64,000 nt of DNA from Oceanobacillus sp. HTM 045 (GTDB lineage Bacteria > Pseudomonadota > Alphaproteobacteria > Rhodobacterales > Rhodobacteraceae). Position 1 is the stretch's first letter, and the number at the start of each line of letters is the position of its first letter. Below the pieces are notes generated by a model. It was not told where the DNA came from. It made no database searches and worked only from the letters and a program-made list of their open reading frames with translations. Below are positions 18,129 to 27,200 of this stretch, piece by piece. Made by a program: the position numbers and the translations under genes. The stretch is from assembly GCA_009733745.1 (NCBI GenBank), contig WNWL01000003.1:496001-560000 (forward strand), in the 5' to 3' direction.

Positions 18129-18203
18129 GCGGGCGTAGCTCAGGGGTAGAGCATTACCTTGCCAAGGTAAGGGTCGTGAGTTCGAATCTCATCGCCCGCT
18201 CCA
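18129..18203 (+). tRNA. tRNA-Gly (anticodon GCC), CCA encoded
   Basis: A full cloverleaf can be drawn: acceptor GCGGGCG pairs with CGCCCGC, D-arm GCTC...GAGC, anticodon stem TTACC/GGTAA with loop TTGCCAA (anticodon GCC), T-arm GTGAG/CTCAT with loop TTCGAAT, discriminator T and a genomic CCA. It decodes GGC and GGU glycine codons, which are very frequent in this DNA. The 5' end is close to the promoter at 18083-18110. Confidence 0.97.
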
Positions 18204-18226
18204 ATTTTCTTCACATCGTGATCGTG

Positions 18227-18258
18227 ACGGAAACACCGCCGGGAGCGGTCGTTTCCGT
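18227..18258. terminator. Hairpin downstream of tRNA-Gly
   Basis: A two-part stem: ACGGAAAC pairs with GTTTCCGT and, inside it, ACCGC pairs with GCGGT around CGGGA, with one bulged C. It begins 24 bases after the tRNA. No T-run follows on the + strand, so it may be a processing or partial terminator structure. The rest of 18259-18392 shows nothing recognisable. Confidence 0.5.
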
Positions 18259-18392
18259 GCGTTCGTGTGCCCCGTCGGCACGCGTGACGCCACTGCATCC
18301 CGTACCAATCCGATACTGATGAAGCGTCCGCCCAGTTCCGGTGCGGTCCGACCCGGCGCCCGCCATTCGCATACCCTACCGAAATACTCGGA

Positions 18393-18418
18393 TTGACATA
18401 CCCGAGCAGTTTTATCAG
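18393..18418 (+). promoter_or_regulatory. Tentative promoter of the hemP/iron operon
   Basis: A perfect TTGACA (18393-18398) is followed 14 bases later by TATCAG in an AT-richer patch that includes TTTTATCAGGATA. Spacing is short, so the -10 assignment is weak. I could not see a clear Irr, RirA or Fur box here, although this operon is of an iron-regulated type. Confidence 0.3.
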
Positions 18419-18490
18419 GATACCCCCAGTTCCAGCCACCTCAGCGCGAATCGAGGGAGCGCGAACTCCGGACAACAGGGAGTGCGAGCC

Positions 18491-18652
18491 ATGACACCGC
18501 GCATAGAGGAAGCCGAACATCTGATGGGACCAGCCACCGTTTCCGCGAGGAAGACCGACCTGATTGCGATGCTCCGTGAAACCGGCTTGGGATACGAGAT
18601 CACACTTGAGCCCCTGTTCGACTGGATCGAGCGGGTGGAGGCACGTCGATGA
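18491..18652 (+). CDS. Small protein upstream of hemP (53 aa)
   Basis: A 53-residue ORF beginning MTPRIEEAEHLMGP and ending DWIERVEARR, mixed-charge and without a membrane segment or Cys. Its stop overlaps the hemP ATG (ATGA), which suggests it is translated and couples hemP expression. I do not recognise a family. A ribosome site is weak (GGGAG at 18478-18482, 8 bases before ATG). It would be the first gene of the iron operon, so it might act as a leader peptide or as an independent small protein. Confidence 0.55.
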   Translation: MTPRIEEAEHLMGPATVSARKTDLIAMLRETGLGYEITLEPLFDWIERVEARR

Positions 18653-18825
18653 GACAGGAAACTTTCGTCCCCGCCGAGCGGGTGGACACCAGCGCCGACG
18701 GCACGCTGCCGCTCTACGATGCCGAGGCGCTGACCGAGGGCGGCCGCAAGGCGATCATCGCCCTCAACGACCAGATCTATACCCTGCGCATCACCAAGCA
18801 GGGAAAGCTGCTGCTCACGAAATGA
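18649..18825 (+). CDS. hemP: Hemin uptake protein HemP
   Basis: A 58-aa protein whose C-terminal half matches the HemP family: LPLYDAEALTEGGRKAIIALNDQIYTLRITKQGKLLLTK, containing the typical LRIT.QGKLILTK ending. HemP proteins occur upstream of heme/iron uptake genes, and in some bacteria activate heme-receptor transcription. It overlaps both neighbours by four bases (ATGA at each junction). No TonB heme receptor is in this window; the downstream genes are instead imelysins, bacterioferritin and related proteins. Confidence 0.88.
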   Translation: MRQETFVPAERVDTSADGTLPLYDAEALTEGGRKAIIALNDQIYTLRITKQGKLLLTK

Positions 18826-19307
18826 CCGACGCGACACGGCGGCGCGGTGCCGCGCCGGTGGGCTACCTCGCCGAACTGCCGGAGGTGGAGGCGCGCGCCG
18901 TGCTGTTCCTCCGCCTCTGGTGCGAGGGGCCGGACGCCCGCGCGGAAGTCTGGAACGACTTCGCCGCCGCGCTGGGCGGCGAGCACGGGCGCGAGGCGCT
19001 CGGCGCGTTCGAGCAGCTTTGCGCCATGACCACGACCGAGGGCCGCCGCCCGCTGATGCGCCACGGTGTCGGCTGCCGCTGCATCGGCGCCGACGAGGCG
19101 GCCTTCGCCAATCTCGTCGCCGCGGCGGCGGAGGGCGAGTGGGAGGACGCGATGCTGCTCGCAACCCTCCTGTTCCGGCCCGGCCGGTCGCCGGTCGTGG
19201 CCGATTTGGCGCGCAAGGTCGGCCTCGCGCTGCAGCGGATGGCGCTGCGGGCGGCGCACGGGCCTTCGCGCCCATCCGGCATCGAGACACCGAGAACACT
19301 GCATTGA
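18822..19307 (+). CDS. Hypothetical protein of the hemP operon (161 aa)
   Basis: A 161-aa soluble, mainly helical protein without a signal peptide. Notable is VGCRCIGADEAAF near residue 84, a Cys-x-Cys in a segment that looks conserved, preceded by LCAMTTTEGRRPLMRHG. The start ATG at 18822 overlaps the hemP stop. Such proteins commonly sit between hemP and imelysin genes in Rhodobacterales, so a link to iron or heme is inferred from context only. I do not assign a function. Confidence 0.7.
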   Translation: MTDATRRRGAAPVGYLAELPEVEARAVLFLRLWCEGPDARAEVWNDFAAALGGEHGREALGAFEQLCAMTTTEGRRPLMRHGVGCRCIGADEAAFANLVAAAAEGEWEDAMLLATLLFRPGRSPVVADLARKVGLALQRMALRAAHGPSRPSGIETPRTLH

Positions 19308-19321
19308 GAGGACCGAGACCC

Positions 19322-20584
<1,263 letters not shown>

Positions 20585-20608
20585 CCGCCGGGCAGTGACG
20601 AGAACCCC

Positions 20609-20632
20609 GGCCGGGGGCGCGCGCCCCCGGCC
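20609..20632. promoter_or_regulatory. Perfect 24-bp GC palindrome between imelysin and barrel protein genes
   Basis: GGCCGGGGGCGC is followed immediately by its exact inverse complement. In RNA it would form a very stable hairpin of at least ten GC pairs, 24 bases after the imelysin stop. No T-run follows. It may stabilise the upstream mRNA or attenuate transcription into the downstream genes, which would set different levels of imelysin and of the barrel protein. Confidence 0.6.
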
Positions 20633-20701
20633 CCGATACACAGCCATTCGGACCATTCCGACAGCCATCGACCGCGAACCCAGGAAGTGACGAGCGACGG
20701 A

Positions 20702-21730
20702 ATGATCAGACGTGCATGTGCCGCGGGGGCGGCGATTCTCATGGCCGGCCCTGCCGCGGCGCAGGACAGCTTCCCCTCCTTCTCGGCGGAGTTCAGCGTC
20801 GAGCTGGAGACGGACTACACCTTCTCCTCCACCGACCCGGCGGCGGAGCTGGCCGACACCTACGCCACCATCGGCGCCGACCTGTCGCTGGCCTTCACCG
20901 CGGCGACCAGCCTCAACGCCGGCTTCGTGTTCGAGCCGGTGCTCGACCCGGCGGGCGACCGGTTCTTCGAGGATCACGGGCTCTACCTCGAGCAGCTGTT
21001 CCTCGCGCACGAGTTCGAGGGCGTCACGCTGATGCTCGGCAAGTTCAACCCCGCCTTCGGCGCCGCCCCGGATGCCCCCGGCATCTACGGCGCGGACTTT
21101 GCCGAGGATTACGAGCTGACCGAGCGGATCGGCGCCGCGATCGCCGTGCCGTTCGAGGCGTTCGGTGGCGAGCACGCGGTGAACTTCGCGGTCTTCATGG
21201 CGGATACCACGTTCCTCTCCGACTCGATCTTCCAGGACCGGGGCCGGACCCGCGAGATCGACGGCGGCGTCTCCAACACCCAGAGCCCGGAATCCTTCGC
21301 GCTCTGGACCGAGAGCGTCTACGGCGACACCGGGGTGAACTTCGGCCTGCAGTACCAGTCGCGCGGACAGGGCGACCTCTACGACCAGAGCGGCGTGCTG
21401 GTCGGCCTGACCCAGGGCTTCGGCGAGGACATGCCGGTGCTGCTGGCCGAGGTCGGCTATTTCCCGCATTTCGACGGGGCGGAGGAATCGGCGCTCTACG
21501 GCACCATCGGCATCGAGGCGCCGGTCGGGCCGGTGACGCTCTCGGGCGTCTACGCGATCCGCGATGTCGAGGCGACCGACACCGACCACCTCGTCACCGC
21601 CACCGCCGAATACGGGATCTTCGAGAACGTCACCGCCGGCATCGGCTACCGCTTCGGCCACGAGGCCGGGGAGAACAGCCACACGCTCGGCGTCCTGCTG
21701 GCCTATGAATTCGGAGTTGGCCTGGAATGA
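20702..21730 (+). CDS. Outer-membrane beta-barrel (porin-like) protein
   Basis: A 342-aa protein with a signal peptide (cleavage near AAA-QD) and a pattern of alternating hydrophobic/aromatic strands with acidic loops, ending in repeated Gly-aromatic strands (GIGYRFGHEAG...[11 protein letters not shown]). This is typical of Gram-negative barrels, though the terminal residue is not Phe/Trp. It begins EFSVELETDYTFSSTDPAAE. It stands between imelysin and bfd in an iron-type operon, so a role in outer-membrane passage of iron compounds is plausible but inferred. Start ATG at 20702; GAGCGACGGA lies just upstream. Confidence 0.72.
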   Translation: MIRRACAAGAAILMAGPAAAQDSFPSFSAEFSVELETDYTFSSTDPAAELADTYATIGADLSLAFTAATSLNAGFVFEPVLDPAGDRFFEDHGLYLEQLFLAHEFEGVTLMLGKFNPAFGAAPDAPGIYGADFAEDYELTERIGAAIAVPFEAFGGEHAVNFAVFMADTTFLSDSIFQDRGRTREIDGGVSNTQSPESFALWTESVYGDTGVNFGLQYQSRGQGDLYDQSGVLVGLTQGFGEDMPVLLAEVGYFPHFDGAEESALYGTIGIEAPVGPVTLSGVYAIRDVEATDTDHLVTATAEYGIFENVTAGIGYRFGHEAGENSHTLGVLLAYEFGVGLE

Positions 21731-22068
21731 TCGTCTGCTCGTGCGCACGGATATCGACCGGGGACATCGAACGCGCCGTCGGCTGGATGCGCGCCTCGGA
21801 TCCGCAGGTGGTCATCACCCCGGGCAAGGTATACCGTGCGCTCGGCAAGAAGGCGGTGTGCGGCGGCTGCGCGAAACTTTTCGTTGCAGCGGTGCACGCC
21901 CCTTCGGCAGGAAACCTACCGATGGAACTGCGCGGCCTGCGCACATCTACAGAGGGACGCACCACCCATGAAGGGCGACGAAAAGGTCATCGAGTACCTC
22001 AACAGGGCGCTCAGGAGCGAGCTGACCGCGATCAACCAGTACTGGCTGCACTACCGGCTGCAGAGTGA
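21727..22068 (+). CDS. bfd: Bacterioferritin-associated ferredoxin
   Basis: A [2Fe-2S] protein that reduces bacterioferritin to release iron. The four ligands are C4 and C6 in [10 protein letters not shown] and C45 and C48 in [10 protein letters not shown]. The frame continues to a stop at 22068, giving 113 aa, and the last third (from about residue 80) is Arg/Gln-rich and lies inside bfr in another frame. The part up to MELRGLR is probably the native domain. The start overlaps the barrel-gene stop by four bases. The 101-base overlap with bfr is unusual. Confidence 0.82.
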   Translation: MIVCSCARISTGDIERAVGWMRASDPQVVITPGKVYRALGKKAVCGGCAKLFVAAVHAPSAGNLPMELRGLRTSTEGRTTHEGRRKGHRVPQQGAQERADRDQPVLAALPAAE

Positions 22069-22456
22069 CTGGGGCTACAGCAAGCTCGCCAAGAAGTCGC
22101 GCGAGGAGAGCATCGAGGAGATGCATCACGCCGACAAGCTGATGGACCGGATCATCTTCCTGGAAGGCCATCCCAACCTCCAGACGCTCGACCCGCTCCG
22201 CATCGGCGAGAACATCAGGGAATGCCTGGAGTGCGACCTCGCGGCCGAGAACGAGGCCCGCGCGCTCTACCAGGAGGCGGCGATCTACTGCCGCCAGGTC
22301 GGCGACATCCCGTCGTGCAACCTGTTCGAGGAACTGATGACCGACGAGGAAGGCCATATCGACTTCCTCGAGACCCAGCTCGACCTGATGGAAAACATCG
22401 GCAAGGAAAAATACGGGCAGCTCAATGCGGACTCCGCCGACGAGGTCGAGGACTAG
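21968..22456 (+). CDS. bfr: Bacterioferritin
   Basis: A 162-aa heme-containing ferritin that stores iron as a 24-mer. The ferroxidase ligands E18, E51 and H54 and the heme-ligand M52 are in place ([28 protein letters not shown]), as are E94-type and E127/H130 residues in the later helices ([19 protein letters not shown]). Length is standard. The ATG at 21968 is the family start; it overlaps the tail of bfd. Its 3' end overlaps the DUF1111 gene by 32 bases. Confidence 0.95.
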   Translation: MKGDEKVIEYLNRALRSELTAINQYWLHYRLQSDWGYSKLAKKSREESIEEMHHADKLMDRIIFLEGHPNLQTLDPLRIGENIRECLECDLAAENEARALYQEAAIYCRQVGDIPSCNLFEELMTDEEGHIDFLETQLDLMENIGKEKYGQLNADSADEVED

Positions 22457-24002
22457 GGCCCGCGCCCTCGCCGGGGGGCTCGCACTGGCCGCGGTGCCGG
22501 TGCTGGCCCTTTCCGGCGGCTTCGACGTGGCGGACGACCCGCATCTCGCCGTCGTGCCCCGCACGGCGGCGGAGGCGGCGCGGATCGCCGCCGTCGTCGC
22601 GCCGCCGGCCGGCTTCACCGCTCCCGAGAAGTTCGAGGCGCTGCCCGCCGGGGCAGCGACCGTGCGCGCGCGCGCCACGCGCGACGCCTTCTCGCAGCCC
22701 TCGGCCAACATGGGTTTCGACCGCGAGCTGGACTTCAAGGTCGGCAACGGGCTCTTCCGCAAGATCTGGGTCTCCGCACCCTCCTCGACGCGGGCCTCGG
22801 ACGGGCTCGGGCCGATCTACAACGCACGCTCCTGCCAGCGCTGCCACCTGAAGGACGGGCGCGGCCACCCGCCCGAGGGGCCGGAGGACGGCGCGGTGTC
22901 GATGTTCCTGCGCATCTCGATCCCGGACACGGGCGCGCACTCCGGCTCCCATGCCAGTGCGGTCGCCGCGATCGAGGGATACATCGCCACCCTGCCCGAC
23001 CCGACCTATGGCAGCCAGTTGCAGGATTTCGCCCTGCCCGGCCTGCCGCCCGAGTACCGGCTCTCGGTCAGCTACGAGGAATTCGAGGTGGAACTGGCCG
23101 GTGGCGAGACGGTCGCGCTCCGCCGCCCGGCCTACGAGGCCGCCGATCTCGGTTACGGCCCGCTGCACCCCGACGCCATGCTCTCGCCCCGCGTCGCGCC
23201 GCAGATGATCGGGCTGGGGCTGCTGGAGGCGATCCCCGCCGCCGACATCCTCGCCGGCGCCGATCCGGACGACCGCGACGGCGACGGCATCTCCGGCCGC
23301 GCGAACATCGTCTGGTCGGAGGAGTTCGCCCGCCCGATGCTCGGGCGCTTCGGCCTCAAGGCCGGGATGCCGACCGTGCGCGAGCAGGCGGCGGCGGCCT
23401 TCTCGGGCGATCTCGGCATCTCCTCGCCGCTCTTTCCCGACCCGTGGGGCGACTGCACCCGCCGCCAGAGCGGCTGCCGCGCCGCGCCGGACGGAGCGGA
23501 CGCCGCCGACGGCGGCTTCGAGATCGGTGCGGAGGGGCTGGACCTCGTCACCTTCTACAGCCGCAATCTCGGCGTCCCCGCCCGCCGCGGCATCGGCGAC
23601 AAGCAGGTCCTGCGGGGCAAGGAGATGTTCCACGCGACCGGCTGCGCCGCCTGCCACCGGCCGAAATTCGTCACCCACCGGCTGGAGGACCGGCCGGAGC
23701 AGAGCTTCCAGCTCATCTGGCCCTATACCGACCTGCTCCTGCACGACATGGGCGAGGGGCTGGCCGATCACCGGCCCGAGGCCCGCGCCACCGGCACCGA
23801 GTGGCGCACCCCGCCGCTCTGGGGCATCGGCCTGACCGAGACGGTCAGCGGCCACAGCTACTTCCTGCATGACGGCCGCGCCCGCAGCCTCGCGGAGGCG
23901 ATCCTCTGGCATGGCGGCGAGGCGCAGGCCGCGCGCGACGCCTTCGCCGCGATGGAGAAGGCCGACCGCGACGCCCTGATTAGATTCCTGGAGAGCCTGT
24001 GA
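22425..24002 (+). CDS. Di-heme c-type oxidoreductase, DUF1111 family
   Basis: A 525-aa exported protein with a signal peptide ending around LALSGG. Two CxxCH heme sites are visible: CQRCH (137-141) and CAACH (407-411). The layout matches the DUF1111 family (once called thiol oxidoreductases), related to di-heme peroxidases. Its usual neighbours are imelysins and DUF1513, as here. The start overlaps bfr. A Ca-like loop [17 protein letters not shown] lies near 280-296. The family's reaction is not established, but a redox role in periplasmic iron handling is likely. Confidence 0.85.
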   Translation: MRTPPTRSRTRARALAGGLALAAVPVLALSGGFDVADDPHLAVVPRTAAEAARIAAVVAPPAGFTAPEKFEALPAGAATVRARATRDAFSQPSANMGFDRELDFKVGNGLFRKIWVSAPSSTRASDGLGPIYNARSCQRCHLKDGRGHPPEGPEDGAVSMFLRISIPDTGAHSGSHASAVAAIEGYIATLPDPTYGSQLQDFALPGLPPEYRLSVSYEEFEVELAGGETVALRRPAYEAADLGYGPLHPDAMLSPRVAPQMIGLGLLEAIPAADILAGADPDDRDGDGISGRANIVWSEEFARPMLGRFGLKAGMPTVREQAAAAFSGDLGISSPLFPDPWGDCTRRQSGCRAAPDGADAADGGFEIGAEGLDLVTFYSRNLGVPARRGIGDKQVLRGKEMFHATGCAACHRPKFVTHRLEDRPEQSFQLIWPYTDLLLHDMGEGLADHRPEARATGTEWRTPPLWGIGLTETVSGHSYFLHDGRARSLAEAILWHGGEAQAARDAFAAMEKADRDALIRFLESL

Positions 24003-25012
24003 CACGAATCCTCGCCATCCTGCTCGTCGCCCTCCTCCCCCTCCGGGCCGCGGCCGCGGAGGGCGATCTCGTCCGCGCCGCGGTGGAAGACCAAATCCTG
24101 CCCGGCTTCGCCGCGCTGGCCGAACAGGCCGCCGCGCTCGATGCCGCCGCCGCCGACTGCGCGCCGGACGCCCCTGCCCTGCGGGCGGCGTGGAACGCCA
24201 CCTTCGACGCCTGGCTGGCCGTCAGCCATTTCCGCTTCGGCCCGACCGAGGTGGAGAACCGCGCCTTCGCGCTGGCCTTCTGGCCTGACCCGCGCGGCAG
24301 CACGGCGAAGGCGCTCCGCCAGATGATCGCGTCGCGCGACGCGGCGGTGGAAAGCGCGGAGACCTTCGCCACCGTCTCCGTCGCCGCGCGCGGGCTCTAC
24401 GCGCTGGAACAGCTTCTCTACGACCCGGAGACCGGTGCGGCGGACCCGGACTATGCCTGCGCGCTGACCCGAGCCATCGCGCATGACATCGCCGCCACCT
24501 CCGCCGCGATGCGCGACGACTGGGAGGTCCGCTATGCCGGGCTGATGCTGGAACCCGGCAGCGGTGGCAGCCCCTACGCCACCGAAGACGAGGCCTTGCA
24601 GGAGCTCTTCAAGGCTCTTTCGGGCGGGCTGAAGTTCAACTCCGACCTCCGCCTCGGCCGCCCGCTCGGCACCTTCGACCGGCCGCGCCCGAACCGCGCC
24701 GAGGCGCGGCTGTCGGAACGGTCGCTCCGCAATGTCCGCCTCTCGGTCGCGGCGATGGAGCCGCTGGCCCTGCTGCTCGCCGACGGGCGCCCGGAGATTG
24801 CCGCCGAACTGATGGAGAAATTCGCCCGCGTCGCCGAGCGGGCGGAGGCGCTGGCGGGCGACCCGGCCTTCGCCGGGGTCGCGGAGCCCGCCAGCCGGTT
24901 GCGGATCGAGACGCTGCAACAGCGGATCGACCGGATCCGCGAGGTGCTGCAGCTCCGCCTCGGCCCGGCGCTGGGTGTGGCGGAAGGGTTCAACGCGATG
25001 GACGGGGACTGA
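23999..25012 (+). CDS. Imelysin family protein, second copy
   Basis: A 337-aa exported protein with a signal peptide cleaved near AAA-EG. It has the overall imelysin fold: RAAWNATFDAWLAVSHFRFGP, then RGLYALEQLLYD where the usual GxHxxE is GLYALE (132-137), so the His is replaced by Tyr. This shorter type normally follows a DUF1111 gene. GTG start overlaps the previous stop by three bases. With the first imelysin at 19322 it suggests two non-equivalent imelysin roles in one operon, one with the intact His and one without. Confidence 0.85.
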   Translation: MTRILAILLVALLPLRAAAAEGDLVRAAVEDQILPGFAALAEQAAALDAAAADCAPDAPALRAAWNATFDAWLAVSHFRFGPTEVENRAFALAFWPDPRGSTAKALRQMIASRDAAVESAETFATVSVAARGLYALEQLLYDPETGAADPDYACALTRAIAHDIAATSAAMRDDWEVRYAGLMLEPGSGGSPYATEDEALQELFKALSGGLKFNSDLRLGRPLGTFDRPRPNRAEARLSERSLRNVRLSVAAMEPLALLLADGRPEIAAELMEKFARVAERAEALAGDPAFAGVAEPASRLRIETLQQRIDRIREVLQLRLGPALGVAEGFNAMDGD

Positions 25013-25013
25013 C

Positions 25014-26096
25014 ATGCCGACCCGCCGCAACTTCCTCGCCGCCGCGGCAGCCGCGGCGCTGACACCGCGCCTCACCTGGGCGGATGCGGGTGGCCCCGGC
25101 TACCTCGCCGCCGCGAGGATGCCGGGGGGCGACTACCGGCTCTTCGGCCTCGACGGGGCGGCGCGGCCGGTCTTCTCGCTGCCGATCCCGGGCCGCGGCC
25201 ACGCTGCGACGGCGCACCCGGAGCGGCCCGAGGCGGTCGCCTTCGCGCGGCGCCCCGGCACCTTCGCGCTCGTGCTCGACTGCACGACCGGCGGCGTGAA
25301 GGCCCGGCTGGAGAGCCCGCCGGAGCGGCATTTCATGGGCCACGGCACGTTCTCGCGCGACGGGGGGCTGCTCTACACGCCCGAGAACGCCTACGAGATC
25401 GGCGAGGGGCGCATCGGCGTCTGGGACGCATCTGCGGGCTATGCGCGCGTCGGCGAGTTCCCCTCCGGCGGCGTCGGCCCGCATGACGTGGCGCGCCTGC
25501 CCGGCGGCGACCGGCTGGTGGTCGCCAATGGCGGCATCGACACCCACCCGGACACGGGCCGGGAGAAGCTGAATATCCCGACCATGCGCCCCAACCTCAC
25601 CCTGATCGGGCTGGATGCCGGCATCCTCGAACAGGTCGAACTGGCGCCGGAGATGCACAAGAGCTCCATCCGCCACCTCGCGCTCCGGGGCGACGGGCTA
25701 GTGGCCTTCGCCTGCCAGTGGGAGGGCGACCTCGCCGCCGTGCCGCCGCTGCTCGGCCTCTGGCGCCCCGGCGCCGCGCCGGTGCTGCTGCTGACCGACC
25801 GGGAGGACATCGAGGGCTATATCGGCTCCGTCGCCTTCTCGGGCGACGGCAGCCGGGTCGCCGTGACCGCGCCGCGGGCGAGCAGGCTGCTGGTCTTCGA
25901 CGCGGATACGCACGCGCATGTCGAGACGCTCCCGATCCCCGATGTCGGCGGCGTCGCGCCGGGAGCCGGGACCGGGGGCATCGTCGTCACCGGCGGCGAG
26001 GGGCATTGCGGCGCGCCGGGCGCGCTGCACCGGATGGACCTCGCCTGGGACAACCATCTCGTCCGCACTGGCGGCCCCGCGCCCGGACAGGGCTGA
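25014..26096 (+). CDS. DUF1513 beta-propeller-like protein with Tat signal
   Basis: A 360-aa protein beginning MPTRRNFLAAAAAAALTPRL, a twin-arginine signal (RRNFL), so folded export is likely. The body shows repeated WD/propeller-like strands (GPGYLAAARMPGGDYRLFGLD, RHFMGHGTFSRDGGLLYTPENAY, GSVAFSGDGSRVAVTAP). HFMGHGTFS and GVGPHDV are DUF1513 signatures. The family is strictly linked to DUF1111 and imelysin; the function is unknown, possibly a metal- or cofactor-binding propeller. Two bases separate it from the previous gene. Last gene of the iron operon. Confidence 0.85.
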   Translation: MPTRRNFLAAAAAAALTPRLTWADAGGPGYLAAARMPGGDYRLFGLDGAARPVFSLPIPGRGHAATAHPERPEAVAFARRPGTFALVLDCTTGGVKARLESPPERHFMGHGTFSRDGGLLYTPENAYEIGEGRIGVWDASAGYARVGEFPSGGVGPHDVARLPGGDRLVVANGGIDTHPDTGREKLNIPTMRPNLTLIGLDAGILEQVELAPEMHKSSIRHLALRGDGLVAFACQWEGDLAAVPPLLGLWRPGAAPVLLLTDREDIEGYIGSVAFSGDGSRVAVTAPRASRLLVFDADTHAHVETLPIPDVGGVAPGAGTGGIVVTGGEGHCGAPGALHRMDLAWDNHLVRTGGPAPGQG

Positions 26097-26104
26097 CGCG
26101 CCAC

Positions 26105-26118
26105 TTGCGCCAGATCAA
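26105..26118 (+). promoter_or_regulatory. FNR/FnrL-like box
   Basis: TTGCG-CCAG-ATCAA matches the FNR-family palindrome TTGAT-N4-ATCAA in spacing, with one full half-site, and the TTGCG variant is common in Rhodobacterales. It lies 68 bases before the ATG of the ABC membrane-domain gene, a suitable position for activation under low oxygen. The site follows directly after the DUF1513 stop. Confidence 0.55.
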
Positions 26119-26186
26119 GGCGTCCCGATCGCCGCCGGTATCACCTGATCGGACATGATGCCGAAACGGCGCGACGGGAGGATGCG

Positions 26187-27143
26187 ATGCGGCGGACGTC
26201 CGGCTGGAAGAGCGGGCGCACCCTGTACAGCCTGATCATGCCGCGGACCTACGCGATGCAGGGGCTGGTGATCGGCCTCGGGCTGCTGCTGCCGCCGCTG
26301 GCCGTGGTGCCGCTCTACCTGCAGGAACGCCTGATCGACGAGGCCATCCCGCGCGCCGACGTGGCCCATCTCGCCACGCTCGCGGCCCTCTACGCCGCCG
26401 CCTGCCTGGCGATGGGCGGGATCAAGTTCGCCGTCACCTATCTCCGCGGCTGGATCGCCGAGGTCGTCGCGCGCGTGCTGCGGGCCGAGATGGTCCAGGC
26501 CCAGCGCCGCCGCGAGCCGCGCCATGCGCGCCGCGCGCTCGGCACCGTCACCTCCGTCATCACGGCCGAGGTGGAGCCGCTCGGCGGCTTCGCGGCCGAG
26601 GCGATCAACACGCCGCTGATCCAGGGCGGCACGCTGCTTGGCGTGATCGGCTACATGTCGCTCACCGAGCCCCGGCTCGCCGCCATCGGCATCGCCGCGC
26701 TGATCGCCGAGGCGCTGATCACGCCGCTGATCCAGCACCGCATCAACCTGCTGACGCACGAGCGGATCGGCACGCTGCGCCATGCCGGGCGGGAGATGAT
26801 CGGCGCGACCGACCCGCAGCATGCCGACGGCATCGTCGCCGGCCTGCACGACGTGCGCCACACCTACCGGCTGCGGCTCAGGATGAACGTGCTCAAGGCG
26901 GCGCTGAAGGTGCTCAACAACCTGATCGGCCACGCCGCCGACATCGCCATCATCGCGCTCGGCGGCTGGATGGTGATCCAGGGCGACATCGGCGTCGGCG
27001 TGATCGTCGCCTTCCTCAGCGGGCTGGCGCAGGTGCGCGGGCCGTGGCACGAGCTGATCGGCTTCTACCGCCGCTACGCCGACACGCGGGTGAAGTACCG
27101 CCTCGTGGTCGCGGCGCTCGACGGCGAGCGGCCCGCCGCCTGA
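26187..27143 (+). CDS. ABC exporter transmembrane domain without ATPase domain
   Basis: A 318-aa protein with about six helices that matches an ABC type-1 exporter membrane domain: LYSLIMP..., VVPLYLQERLIDEAIPRAD at the helix 1-2 boundary, coupling-helix segments such as LGTVTSVITAEVEPLGGFAAEAINTPL and QRRREPRHARRALG. No Walker A or signature motif is present in the protein or in the next gene. Full exporters carry the ATPase fused at the C-terminus; here translation ends at the membrane domain. An ATG at 26182 is out of frame. It probably needs an ATPase encoded elsewhere. Confidence 0.78.
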   Translation: MRRTSGWKSGRTLYSLIMPRTYAMQGLVIGLGLLLPPLAVVPLYLQERLIDEAIPRADVAHLATLAALYAAACLAMGGIKFAVTYLRGWIAEVVARVLRAEMVQAQRRREPRHARRALGTVTSVITAEVEPLGGFAAEAINTPLIQGGTLLGVIGYMSLTEPRLAAIGIAALIAEALITPLIQHRINLLTHERIGTLRHAGREMIGATDPQHADGIVAGLHDVRHTYRLRLRMNVLKAALKVLNNLIGHAADIAIIALGGWMVIQGDIGVGVIVAFLSGLAQVRGPWHELIGFYRRYADTRVKYRLVVAALDGERPAA

Positions 27144-27200
27144 TCCGGCTGGACAGGCGGGCGGCGGCGGTGTCCCCTCGGGCGCGAGGGAGGAGAGCCC

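Noticed and set aside
27144-27200. SAM or cobalamin riboswitch ahead of the MetE-like gene
   Set aside because: The gap is only 57 bases and shows no conserved core of those classes.
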